Of a stretch of 64,000 nt of DNA, positions 32,981 through 41,634 are shown piece by piece. The notes under the pieces were generated by a model. That model searched no databases and was not told the origin of the DNA. It worked only from the letters and a program-made list of their open reading frames with translations. The DNA is taken from contig CAZRES010000004.1 in NCBI GenBank assembly GCA_964598885.1, positions 1 through 64,000 on the forward strand, in the 5' to 3' direction. Position 1 is the first letter of the stretch; each line of letters begins with the position of its first letter. The position numbers and the translations under genes were made by a program. This DNA is from SURF-33 sp964598885. Its GTDB lineage: Bacteria > Desulfobacterota > Desulfobacteria > Desulfobacterales > Desulfosalsimonadaceae.

Positions 32981-35740
32981 ATGGAGGAAAAGCGATACAT
33001 CATCGGCATCGATCTTGGGACCACCAATTCTGCTGTTTCTTACGTGGATCTGCATGCCGAAAATACAAAAAAACGGGGCATCCGGCTGTTCAAGATTCCT
33101 CAGCTGACCGGTCCGGGGGAATTGAGCGCCCTGTCGGTGTTGCCGTCCTTTTGCTATCTGCCCGGCGCTTATGATATATCCGAGGCGGCCATTCAACTGC
33201 CCTGGGAACATGATGATCCCGGGTTTGTGGGCAGGTTCGCCCGGGATCACGGTTCCCGCATCCCCGCCCGGCTGGTGGCGTCGGCCAAGAGCTGGCTCTG
33301 CCACTCCGGAGCGGACCGGCGGGCCCCCATCCTGCCCTGGGGCTCGGGGGATGATGTCCGGAAAATTTCACCGGTCCAGGCCACTGCTCTCTATCTGAAC
33401 CATATCCGGCTGGCATGGAACAGCCGGCAGGGCGATGACGACGCCCTTTATCTTGAAAACCAGACCATCATCATCACGGTGCCGGCGTCCTTTGATGAAG
33501 TGGCCCGCGATCTGACCGTCGAGGCCGCCGGCATGGCGGGGTTGAAAAATGTGACCCTTCTGGAAGAGCCCCTGGCCGCTTTTTACAGCTGGCTGATCGC
33601 CCATGAGACCGATTGGCAGGATCACATCCGGCCCGGCGAATTGGTGCTGGTTTGCGATGTGGGCGGCGGCACCACGGATTTCACTCTCATTACCCTGGAT
33701 GAAACCGAAGGCGCGCCCCGTTTTGTCCGGATCGCCGTGGGAGACCATCTGATCCTTGGAGGCGACAATATTGATCTGGCCCTGGCCCGGCATGTGGAAA
33801 AAGACTTGGCCGGGCCGGCGCCCCTGGCCGGAGATCAGTGGAAAACCCTTTGCCACTTGTGCCGGCAGGCTAAGGAAAATATACTCAATTCCGATATCCC
33901 CGCCGATACCGTGACTATGATGGGCAAGGGCACGCGCCTGATCGGCGGGACCCTGAGTGCCAAAATTCGACGGGAGAGCCTTGAAAAAATTGTACTGGAC
34001 GGGTTTTTTCCTCTGGTAAAGCGCGACAGCGGTATTCCCCCATCCGCAATCCGCAAGGGGATTTCCGAGTTCGGCCTTCCCTATGCCACGGAACCGGCCA
34101 TCACCCGGCACATCGGTATATTTCTGGAAAAACACCGGGATGAAGTACATAATCTGCTGCAAAAGAAGCCGCTTCCCGATTTCATCCTTTTTAACGGCGG
34201 CTCATTGAAAGCGACCGTGGTCCAGGAGCGGATCCGGGAGGCCATCCGGGCCTGGTTTTCCGAGCCTGACGAACGTCTTCCCAGGGTCCTGAAAAATTCC
34301 GATCCGGATCTGGCCGTTGCCCTGGGAGCGGGATACTATGGCCTGGTCAAGGCGGGGCAGGGGGTGCGCGTGGGCAGCGGCAGCGCCCGGGCCTATTATC
34401 TCGGCCTTTCCGGCACTGCGGCTGAAAAGGAAAATCAAGCCATATGCCTGGTGGAACGCGGCACCGAGGAAGGAGTGCGGATTCATCTGCCGGACCGCGT
34501 GTTTGAGGTGCTCACAAATCAACCGGTTCATTTCGCGCTTTACAGTTCCAGTTTTCGAAGCGGCGACAAAACCGGAGACCTGATTCCCGTGGACGACACC
34601 CTGACGCCTCTTCCGCCGGTGCAGACCGTGATCCAGTTCGGGCAAAAGGGGGTGAAGACCGCCATTCCCGTACAGATAGAAGCCGAATATACGGAAATGG
34701 GTATATTGGCCATCTGGTGCCGGTCTCTGTCCAGTCCGCACCGATGGCGGCTTCAGTTCCAACTGCGGAGCGCCGATGCCGATACCGGGGTCCGGGACGC
34801 CGAGGTGTTTGAAGCTGATGTGGTGGATAAAGCCGTCTCTTTGCTTGAACAGGCTTTTTCCGAGCATGCCGACGGGGCGTCGCTGAACCGGATCGTTAAA
34901 TCCATATCCGGGGTTGTGGGGCGCTCCCGGGAAAAATGGCCGCTCAGCTTTATCCGGACGCTGGCGGATCAGCTGTTAAGAATGCTTCCCAACCGCCGGT
35001 ATTCCCCGGAACATGAAATCCGCTGGATGAACCTGACCGGGTACTGCTTGCGACCCGGATTCGGCGATGGGCTGGATGAACAGCGAATCCGGCAATTATG
35101 GAAGATCTACAAACCGGGTGTTTTGTTCGGCAAAAATCCCCAGGCCAGCCAGGAATGGTGGATCCTCTGGCGTCGGGTGGCGGGCGGGCTTTCTTCCGGT
35201 CAGCAGCGGCAGTTTATCCAGGATGCGCGATCCCGGATTATTCCGCGAAAAGGAACAAAGATCAAAATCCGGCCCCAGGAACACTATGAGGTCTGGATGG
35301 CCGTTGCCAATATGGAACGCCTGGGCGTAAGGGATAAAATCGAGTTCGGACGGCAGCTGTTAAAAACCATTCAGCCCCGGAAGATTATTTTGCAACTGGT
35401 CTGGTCTCTATCGCGGATCGGGGCCAGGGACCTGCTTTACGGTCCGGTGGACCGAGTGGTGCCGTCTTCGGAAGCGGCGGAATGGGCGAACCGGCTCATG
35501 GAACTGGAGCCGCGCAACCCGATTCCCGTGGGCAATGCGCTGGTTCAAATGACGCGAAAGACCGGGGATCGCGCCCGGGATATGGATTCAAAGACCATTG
35601 ATCGCGTGTCGGTTTGGCTGGAACAGCACCAGATGACCGATAAGATAAGGTTTCTGACCATGGTGATTCCCATGGAGCGTCAGGACGAAACCCTGATGTT
35701 CGGGGAGGAACTTCCTTCCGGAATCACCCTCAAACAATAA
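32981..35740 (+). CDS. Hsp70-family protein with DUF3731-type C-terminal extension
   Basis: The second Hsp70 of the pair, 919 residues. The start chosen is the ATG at 32981; an in-frame upstream ATG overlaps the previous gene. The nucleotide-binding motifs are intact: IIGIDLGTTNSAVSY (7-21), VPASFDEVARDLTVEAAGM, LLEEPLAAFYSW, VCDVGGGTTDFTL, ILFNGGSLKATVVQERI. A beta domain like that of the upstream paralogue ends near RWRLQFQLRSADADTG (about residue 608). About 300 mainly helical residues follow, beginning LLEQAFSEHADGASLNRIVK, and match DUF3731. The pair probably arose by tandem duplication, and the extension may replace the usual lid or bind a client. Confidence 0.88.
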   Translation: MEEKRYIIGIDLGTTNSAVSYVDLHAENTKKRGIRLFKIPQLTGPGELSALSVLPSFCYLPGAYDISEAAIQLPWEHDDPGFVGRFARDHGSRIPARLVASAKSWLCHSGADRRAPILPWGSGDDVRKISPVQATALYLNHIRLAWNSRQGDDDALYLENQTIIITVPASFDEVARDLTVEAAGMAGLKNVTLLEEPLAAFYSWLIAHETDWQDHIRPGELVLVCDVGGGTTDFTLITLDETEGAPRFVRIAVGDHLILGGDNIDLALARHVEKDLAGPAPLAGDQWKTLCHLCRQAKENILNSDIPADTVTMMGKGTRLIGGTLSAKIRRESLEKIVLDGFFPLVKRDSGIPPSAIRKGISEFGLPYATEPAITRHIGIFLEKHRDEVHNLLQKKPLPDFILFNGGSLKATVVQERIREAIRAWFSEPDERLPRVLKNSDPDLAVALGAGYYGLVKAGQGVRVGSGSARAYYLGLSGTAAEKENQAICLVERGTEEGVRIHLPDRVFEVLTNQPVHFALYSSSFRSGDKTGDLIPVDDTLTPLPPVQTVIQFGQKGVKTAIPVQIEAEYTEMGILAIWCRSLSSPHRWRLQFQLRSADADTGVRDAEVFEADVVDKAVSLLEQAFSEHADGASLNRIVKSISGVVGRSREKWPLSFIRTLADQLLRMLPNRRYSPEHEIRWMNLTGYCLRPGFGDGLDEQRIRQLWKIYKPGVLFGKNPQASQEWWILWRRVAGGLSSGQQRQFIQDARSRIIPRKGTKIKIRPQEHYEVWMAVANMERLGVRDKIEFGRQLLKTIQPRKIILQLVWSLSRIGARDLLYGPVDRVVPSSEAAEWANRLMELEPRNPIPVGNALVQMTRKTGDRARDMDSKTIDRVSVWLEQHQMTDKIRFLTMVIPMERQDETLMFGEELPSGITLKQ

Positions 35741-35909
35741 GGCGCTCGGGCGGAATGTTTCGGGTTGTTTCGTTCCGCTCTTGAGATTCGCCGGACAATA
35801 AGGTAGGTTGCCTCCATATGATTTGAGGAGAACGTGGCCGCATGACGGCGTCGCGCCGTGACGGTCTGCGATCGTAACGTTTGGAAAAGAAAAAAGGAGA
35901 TCCGGAACA

Positions 35910-36125
35910 ATGGGATCATCCGACAGGATTACCATCAACGCCCGCATCCGCATTCCCGCCGGGATTGTCGAAACTGTCGTTAAAAACGCCAAGCAGATCG
36001 CCGGGGTGGATGAAAAGGGAGTTTATCGGGTGGACACCGCGGAAAAACTCAATGAATTGATCGGTCATTTTCTGGAAGCCCGGGACTTTGCCGGATATGT
36101 CAGCGATATTCGAAATTATACATAG
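35910..36125 (+). CDS. Small hypothetical protein after the Hsp70 pair
   Basis: A 71-residue soluble protein, with no Cys and no membrane segment. It begins MGSSDRITINARIRIPAGIV and continues with an amphipathic, mixed alpha/beta pattern (VVKNAKQIAGVDEKGVYRVD, KLNELIGHFLEARDFAGYV). AAAAGGAG sits upstream of the ATG. It lies 169 nt after the Hsp70/DUF3731 stop; that gap holds an imperfect GCGGAA/TTCCGC stem and no clear terminator, so it may belong to the same transcript. Not recognised. A small chaperone-partner role is only a guess from position. Confidence 0.65.
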   Translation: MGSSDRITINARIRIPAGIVETVVKNAKQIAGVDEKGVYRVDTAEKLNELIGHFLEARDFAGYVSDIRNYT

Positions 36126-36164
36126 CAATTGTCGGCTGCATCAGGGCGTCGGCGGGTGGCGAGC

Positions 36165-36920
36165 GTGAAGCCATGGCTGGTGGCGCATCGCGGCGCCATG
36201 GCGGAAGCCCCGGAAAACACCCGGTCCGCTTTTGACAGAGCATTGTCTTATCCGGTGGACGGCATTGAGTTGGATGTTCAGAGCTCCAGCGACGGGGTTC
36301 CGGTAATTTATCATGATGACACCTTGAAAAAAATCAGCGGCAGTTTTCGGGCGGTCGCGGATTATCCTTTTGATCATCTATCCGCAACGGACGCAGGGCG
36401 GTGGTTTTCCCCCGTATATGCCGGTGAACGGCTCATGACGCTGGAAGAAGTTTTTACATCCTATGGGACCAGGACCCGTTTGATGGTGGAAATCAAACCC
36501 CCGGTGCGGGAAAAACACCAGGCTCTCTGTCGGAAATTGGCCCGAACCGTTGCGGAAATGATGAGAGAACGGGTTCCGGCGGATATGCAGGAAAACATGT
36601 ACGTGCTTTCCTTTGATCCCGAATTGCTCAAAATCGTGCGGGAGCGTGATCCGGACCGCCGCTGCGTTTTAAACCTGAATCAGCCGATAGAGCGGGTTTC
36701 CGATTTGGGGATCCCCATCGATGCGCTGCATGGCTGGGGCCTGGAACTTACCCGGTTGAATCGGAATTTTATCGCTCTGGGCCATGGTCATGGGCAGAAA
36801 ATCATGACCTATTCCTGCAATACCGGCAAAACCATTCGCCGGGCCCTTGATCTGGGCGTGGATGTCATCATGACCGATGACCCCGGCAGCGCGCATTCTT
36901 ACATTAAACAATTGGATTAA
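36165..36920 (+). CDS. Glycerophosphodiester phosphodiesterase
   Basis: Hydrolyses glycerophosphodiesters to glycerol-3-phosphate and alcohol. It has about 251 residues with the GDPD TIM-barrel motifs: VAHRGAMAEAPENTRSAF (catalytic His and the ENT motif), GIELDVQSSSDGVPVIYHDD (metal-binding E/D and second His), MVEIKPP and VDVIMTDDPG near the end. No signal peptide is visible, so it is the cytosolic UgpQ type. The start is uncertain: GTG at 36165 has a GGTGG upstream, and an in-frame TTG at 36129 has no ribosome binding site. It is about 80 nt ahead of the FN3/barrel gene. Confidence 0.9.
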   Translation: MKPWLVAHRGAMAEAPENTRSAFDRALSYPVDGIELDVQSSSDGVPVIYHDDTLKKISGSFRAVADYPFDHLSATDAGRWFSPVYAGERLMTLEEVFTSYGTRTRLMVEIKPPVREKHQALCRKLARTVAEMMRERVPADMQENMYVLSFDPELLKIVRERDPDRRCVLNLNQPIERVSDLGIPIDALHGWGLELTRLNRNFIALGHGHGQKIMTYSCNTGKTIRRALDLGVDVIMTDDPGSAHSYIKQLD

Positions 36921-37000
36921 AAAAAATTTCATATATTATCGGCAATATCAGTAAAAATCTAACTAAAAACCTGTATGACCGTCAGGGGATGAGGGATGGC

Positions 37001-38734
37001 ATGAAAAGACAAATAATGTTGCTTTTGTTTATTTTCCTAATGTGGCCCGGTCATGTGCTGCGGGCCGCTGATATTCCTACGAACGTGACCTTGAGCGCCA
37101 CCGTCAATACGATCACGGTCACCTGGACCCGCGAAAGCCTGGCGGAAGGCTATTATGTATATTGGGGGACGACATCCGGCAATCTCAGCAACCGCGATCA
37201 GGTAGATTCTTCGGACACCAGCTACACCATTTCCGGGCTGCAGCAGGGGACGACCTATTATGTGGCGGTTTCATCATTCTCCGCCGGATCGGAATCCCAG
37301 AAATCCGTCGTCAAATCTATTACCACAAGCACGGATACGGCGGCTCCCCAAAAACCCTCAGGCCTGGACGTGACCGCCTTGAGCGCCGTCACCGGAACAT
37401 CGGCGACCCTGCGCTGGAATGCCAATTCTGAAACCGATCTGAGTCATTACAATCTGTATTGGGGCACACTATCCGGCAATTACAGTGCGATAGTCGAAGC
37501 CGCCGTAAATGAGAATACCTCCTTTACCGTCACCGGCCTGAATGGAGCCATGCGCTATTACGCTGCCGTCACAGCTGTGGATGAAACGGGTAACGAATCG
37601 GATTTTTCCGATGAAATCATCATTGACACGCTTCCGGACACGCGGCCGCCAAAAGTTCCTGCAGGAGTGACCAGCCGCTTGAGTGGTTTTCGTGAAATCA
37701 CCATCAGCATTGAAAACGGTAATTCCGCCATGGTCGATTTTGCCGGTCATATTATCCATTATGGAACCGCAGCAGGTCACTATACGAAAACTCTTGATAT
37801 CGGCAACAGCATGACGCATGTTTTTGCCGATTTGACGGATGATACCACATGGTTTTTTACCGTAAAGGCCTATGACGCCGACGGTAATGAAAGCAATCCA
37901 TCTGAAGAGGTTTCTGCTGAAGTCGAGGATACCCGTGCATTTCTGGATCAGGAAAGTTTTGATGGCGGCTGTTTTATTTCATCAACGGGAACCAAATCCC
38001 CGGTTTGGCAGAAGGCGCTGTTTTTCGGACTGGCATTGGCCGTGATCCTGTTATATGGTTGCTTAAGCAGACCACAAGTTGCGCTGATGGGAGCGATTTG
38101 TTCGGCGTTTATCCGGCGGTTTGTTCACCGGATTGCCGGCTGCCTGATGGCTGCGATGATTTTGGTCGGCGCCATGGCAGTGGAAGCGGATGCCGAAGAA
38201 AGGGTTGGCGACAATCTGGTGGGCGTGTCCGCCGGCTGGCTGATCCCGGCGGAATCCGAATTTGAAAATCATTATGGAGACGACACGTATCCGGTTTTTG
38301 CGTTTTTTGAGCGCCGTATCGGGAAATTTTTTTCTGTGGGCGTCGAATCCGGGTTCATGAAAAAGACCGGTAAGCGGCTGACCGTATCCGGGGACCTTAC
38401 AGATATTGACACCAAGTTTACCCTGGTGCCGGTGACAGCTTCCGTGAAACTGCACATGAAGCTGTTTCCCTATATTTCCGGATTTATCGGCGCCGGACCA
38501 GACTACTGGTATTGCCGCGAAAAGACCAAAATCAATGTCCGTGATCCCAAAACGGAAAAATGGGTCGGCGGGTGGCACGGCCGGGCCGGTCTGACGCTTT
38601 TTAACATGGACCCGCGCTATGAGAACACCGGAGCGATCATTGAAACGGTCTACAGCGAGATCGACCGGTTCGGCGGCAACCATCGTGATATCGGCGGCGT
38701 CAGTTTCCGACTCGGCTTTTTTTACGGATTTTAG
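37001..38734 (+). CDS. FN3-repeat protein fused to an outer-membrane beta-barrel domain
   Basis: A 577-residue exported protein that looks like two proteins joined. Counting from the upstream ATG at 36989 (12 nt earlier, less well placed than the 37001 ATG behind GAGGG): a signal peptide ending VLRAA|D, three fibronectin type III domains (about 28-115, 120-215, 222-312), then GGCFISSTGTKSPVW (326-340) followed by a membrane helix (341-357) and CLSRP. That layout resembles C-terminal sorting signals such as the GGCFIATA type. After it comes a second signal-like stretch (M367 ... AGCLMAAMILVGAMAVEADA) and a beta-barrel domain of about 170 residues (VGVSAGWLIPAESEFENHYG ... GVSFRLGFFYGF) ending in Phe. 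The final topology is unclear. Confidence 0.7.
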   Translation: MKRQIMLLLFIFLMWPGHVLRAADIPTNVTLSATVNTITVTWTRESLAEGYYVYWGTTSGNLSNRDQVDSSDTSYTISGLQQGTTYYVAVSSFSAGSESQKSVVKSITTSTDTAAPQKPSGLDVTALSAVTGTSATLRWNANSETDLSHYNLYWGTLSGNYSAIVEAAVNENTSFTVTGLNGAMRYYAAVTAVDETGNESDFSDEIIIDTLPDTRPPKVPAGVTSRLSGFREITISIENGNSAMVDFAGHIIHYGTAAGHYTKTLDIGNSMTHVFADLTDDTTWFFTVKAYDADGNESNPSEEVSAEVEDTRAFLDQESFDGGCFISSTGTKSPVWQKALFFGLALAVILLYGCLSRPQVALMGAICSAFIRRFVHRIAGCLMAAMILVGAMAVEADAEERVGDNLVGVSAGWLIPAESEFENHYGDDTYPVFAFFERRIGKFFSVGVESGFMKKTGKRLTVSGDLTDIDTKFTLVPVTASVKLHMKLFPYISGFIGAGPDYWYCREKTKINVRDPKTEKWVGGWHGRAGLTLFNMDPRYENTGAIIETVYSEIDRFGGNHRDIGGVSFRLGFFYGF

Positions 38735-38740
38735 CACGCA

Positions 38741-39484
38741 ATGAAGGTGGTGTTCGACACACTGTTTCATGAGGTATATGCGTCGGATCCGGCCGCTGTC
38801 ATCGGGCGCATGCAGGCGGCGGTCGCGCTGCTGCCCGCCGAGGTTGAACTGGTCGCTCCCGAGCCGGCTAGCAGGCGCGAGATTGAACTGGCGCATACTT
38901 CCGGTCATATAGACGATGTCCGGCACGATGGGGTTTACGACATTGCCGCCCTGGCCGCCGGCGGGGCCATTATGGCGGCCCGTATCGGCATGGAGGACCC
39001 CTGTTTTGCCCTGATTCGCCCGCCGGGGCATCATGCGTCCGCGGACACGGCCTGGGGGTTCTGCTATTTTAACAACATGGCCATTGCGCTGCTTTGTCTG
39101 AAATCCGAGAACCTGATCCAGTCGGCCCTGGTGCTGGATATCGATCTTCATTACGGCGACGGCACTATCAACATTCTGGGAGACCGGGACTGGGTCAGTA
39201 TTCACAATCCGGCCAAAAACCGGAGGCAGGAGTACGTAAGGGACGTGGAAGAGGCGTTGGATGCCAATAAAGTGGATATGATCGGCGTTTCCGCCGGATT
39301 CGATCACCACCGTCGGGACTGGGGCGGGCTCCTGGAAACCGAGGATTATCAGGAGATCGGGCGCCTGGTGCGGGCCGCGGCCCGGAAAAACCAGGGTGGA
39401 TGCTTTGGGGTGTTTGAGGGGGGATACAATCACCAGGTTCTGGGTCAAAACGTGGCGGCTTTTGTCAGCGGGATGACGCCATGA
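38741..39484 (+). CDS. Histone-deacetylase-family amidohydrolase
   Basis: Zinc-dependent deacetylase of the HDAC/AcuC/acetylpolyamine amidohydrolase superfamily, 247 residues, shorter than typical AcuC. Active-site motifs are intact: LIRPPGHHASADTAWGFCYF (tandem His), VLDIDLHYGDGT (zinc-binding Asp and His), SAGFDHHRRD (second zinc Asp) and GVFEGGYNHQVLGQN with the catalytic-site Tyr region. The natural substrate (acetylpolyamine, acetyl-lysine or other amide) is unknown. It starts 6 nt after the FN3/barrel gene and overlaps ispF by 4 nt (ATGA), so translation is coupled to an isoprenoid gene without obvious metabolic reason. Confidence 0.92.
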   Translation: MKVVFDTLFHEVYASDPAAVIGRMQAAVALLPAEVELVAPEPASRREIELAHTSGHIDDVRHDGVYDIAALAAGGAIMAARIGMEDPCFALIRPPGHHASADTAWGFCYFNNMAIALLCLKSENLIQSALVLDIDLHYGDGTINILGDRDWVSIHNPAKNRRQEYVRDVEEALDANKVDMIGVSAGFDHHRRDWGGLLETEDYQEIGRLVRAAARKNQGGCFGVFEGGYNHQVLGQNVAAFVSGMTP

Positions 39485-39948
39485 GGGTGGGCATTGGATA
39501 CGATGTTCATGCGTTTGCCGATGATCGGATACTGGTGCTGGGCGGGGAGGCCATTCCCCATGAGCAGGGGTTGGCGGGCCATTCGGATTCCGACGTGCTG
39601 GTGCACGCGGTTTGCGACGCGCTCCTCGGGGCCGCCGGCATGGGGGATATCGGCCGGCATTTTCCGGATACGGACCCGGCCTTCAAGGATATCCGCAGCA
39701 TGGTGCTGCTGGAACGGATCATGGATTTGATTCGTTCCAGGGGGCTGGCCGTGACCAATATCGACGCCACGATTCTTGCCGAAGCTCCTCGAATGTGGCC
39801 GCATATTCCGGCCATGCGGAAAAATATCAGTCAGGTCCTGGGCGTGCCGTTAGAGGACGTCAACATTAAGGCCACCACTTCGGAAAACCTGGGCTTTATC
39901 GGGAGAAGGGAAGGCATTGCCGCTATGTGTGCGGCTCTGCTGGATTGA
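39481..39948 (+). CDS. ispF: 2-C-methyl-D-erythritol 2,4-cyclodiphosphate synthase
   Basis: MEP-pathway enzyme of isoprenoid synthesis. The 155 residues show RVGIGYDVHAFADDR (zinc ligands D and H), GHSDSDVLVHAVCDALLGA, GDIGRHFPDTDP and KATTSENLGFIGRREG, all diagnostic. ispD is not adjacent. cysS follows after about 190 bp, in which nothing else was recognised. Confidence 0.97.
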   Translation: MRVGIGYDVHAFADDRILVLGGEAIPHEQGLAGHSDSDVLVHAVCDALLGAAGMGDIGRHFPDTDPAFKDIRSMVLLERIMDLIRSRGLAVTNIDATILAEAPRMWPHIPAMRKNISQVLGVPLEDVNIKATTSENLGFIGRREGIAAMCAALLD

Positions 39949-40139
39949 TGGGTTTTCACTGCGACCGGACCGCCGCGATGTCCTGGATGGTTTTGAAAAC
40001 CATAACGTATGTTGGTTCCGCAACGCGTCGGATTTTTTGCTGATAGAGTTTTTCAGGGCGCGATTTTTTTTGAAATCCACGATCCCGCGCAACACCGGCG
40101 CACTGCGGTTCTGTCAACTTTACCGAAAATGGAATTTTT

Positions 40140-41606
40140 ATGACGATTCGTGTTTACAATACCCTAACCCGGGGCAAAGAACCGTTGGAACCCATGACTC
40201 CCGGCAAGGTGCGGATGTATGTCTGCGGGCCCACGGTCTATGACTCCTGCCATATCGGGCATGCCCGTTCCGTGGTGGTGTTTGATATGATTTTCCGATA
40301 CCTGACCGCGTGCGGGTATGAGGTCACCTATGTGCGCAATTTTACGGACATCGACGACAAGATCATTAACCGTGCCAAGGAACTGGGTATGACTACCCAG
40401 GCCCTGGCGGAAAAATACATCATTGAATTTCACCAGGACATGGATGCCCTGAACAATTTGCGGCCCACCATTGAACCCAAAGCCACGGAGCATATTCCCC
40501 GGATTATCGCCGTGATCCAGCGTCTGGTTGAAAAGGAATACGCCTATGCAATAGACGGAGATGTATTTTTCCGGGTACGCGCCCATGAAGGATACGGTAA
40601 ACTTTCCGGCCGGAAGCTTGACGACATGGAAGCCGGCGCCCGGGTCGATATCGATCCGAGAAAGGAAAATCCCTTTGATTTCGTGTTATGGAAGGCCTCC
40701 AAGCCGGGCGAGCCTTTCTGGGAGAGTCCCTGGGGAAAGGGACGACCCGGATGGCACATTGAATGCTCGGCCATGAGCGCGGACTATCTGGGGGAGAGCT
40801 TTGACATCCACGGCGGGGGCAAGGATCTGATTTTCCCCCATCATGAAAACGAAATCGCCCAATCCGAGGCCGCCTTCGGCAAAACGTTTGTCAAATACTG
40901 GCTGCACAATGGATTCGTCAATATCGACCAGGAAAAGATGTCCAAATCCCTGGGAAATTTCCGCACGATCCGGGAAATCCTGAAAACCTGCCATCCCGAA
41001 GCCCTGCGCCTGTTTCTCCTCTCCAGCCATTACCGGAGTCCGGTGGATTTCAATGGCCAGGCCATCCGGGATGCCGGGGTTTCCCTGGACAAAATTTACG
41101 CTCTTCTGGAACGGATCGAAAAAAGTACGGGGGGTCTGCCGCCGATGAAAGGGGGGACAACGGCTCCGGGAGAAGACCAGAGCGAAGACTGGCGGCGTTT
41201 CTGTGAGGCCATGAACGATGATTTCAATTCGGCAATGGCCACCGGGATTCTGTTTGACGTCGTCCGGAATTTGAACCGGCGGCTGGATGTCCGGGAGGCG
41301 AATGCCGATGGCGAGGAAAAAGATACAGCGGCTCTTGTTTCGTCTGCCATTGATCTGCTGCGCATGGGACGGATCTTGGGAATCATGGCCGAACCACCTG
41401 GTACATACATGGCACGCCAACGGGAGACGGCCATGGCGGATAATGCCGTTGATCCCGAAACCGTCGAAGCATTGATCCGGGAGCGAAAAGCGGCCCGGGG
41501 CAGACGGGATTTTGCCGCGGCTGATGCCATCCGGGACCGGCTCAAGGCCATGAATATCGTGCTGGAGGACCGATCCGACGGCACCAGCTGGAAATTTATC
41601 CGGTAA
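40140..41606 (+). CDS. cysS: Cysteinyl-tRNA synthetase
   Basis: Charges tRNA-Cys. The 488 residues of a class I synthetase show CGPTVYDSCHIGHARSVVVF (zinc Cys29 and the HIGH signature at 38-41), GRPGWHIECSAM (second zinc Cys), HHENEIAQSEAAFG and KMSKSLGNF near residue 270. The DALR-type helical domain and C-terminal region follow. ispF-cysS adjacency is common in bacteria. Confidence 0.97.
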   Translation: MTIRVYNTLTRGKEPLEPMTPGKVRMYVCGPTVYDSCHIGHARSVVVFDMIFRYLTACGYEVTYVRNFTDIDDKIINRAKELGMTTQALAEKYIIEFHQDMDALNNLRPTIEPKATEHIPRIIAVIQRLVEKEYAYAIDGDVFFRVRAHEGYGKLSGRKLDDMEAGARVDIDPRKENPFDFVLWKASKPGEPFWESPWGKGRPGWHIECSAMSADYLGESFDIHGGGKDLIFPHHENEIAQSEAAFGKTFVKYWLHNGFVNIDQEKMSKSLGNFRTIREILKTCHPEALRLFLLSSHYRSPVDFNGQAIRDAGVSLDKIYALLERIEKSTGGLPPMKGGTTAPGEDQSEDWRRFCEAMNDDFNSAMATGILFDVVRNLNRRLDVREANADGEEKDTAALVSSAIDLLRMGRILGIMAEPPGTYMARQRETAMADNAVDPETVEALIRERKAARGRRDFAAADAIRDRLKAMNIVLEDRSDGTSWKFIR

Positions 41607-41634
41607 TTCGTTACGCCGCTCGCGGTTATTCTTC

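Noticed and set aside
38063..39448. 461-codon open frame antisense to the barrel and HDAC genes
   Set aside because: The plus-strand genes have clear family motifs; the antisense product has none and no ribosome binding site was evident.
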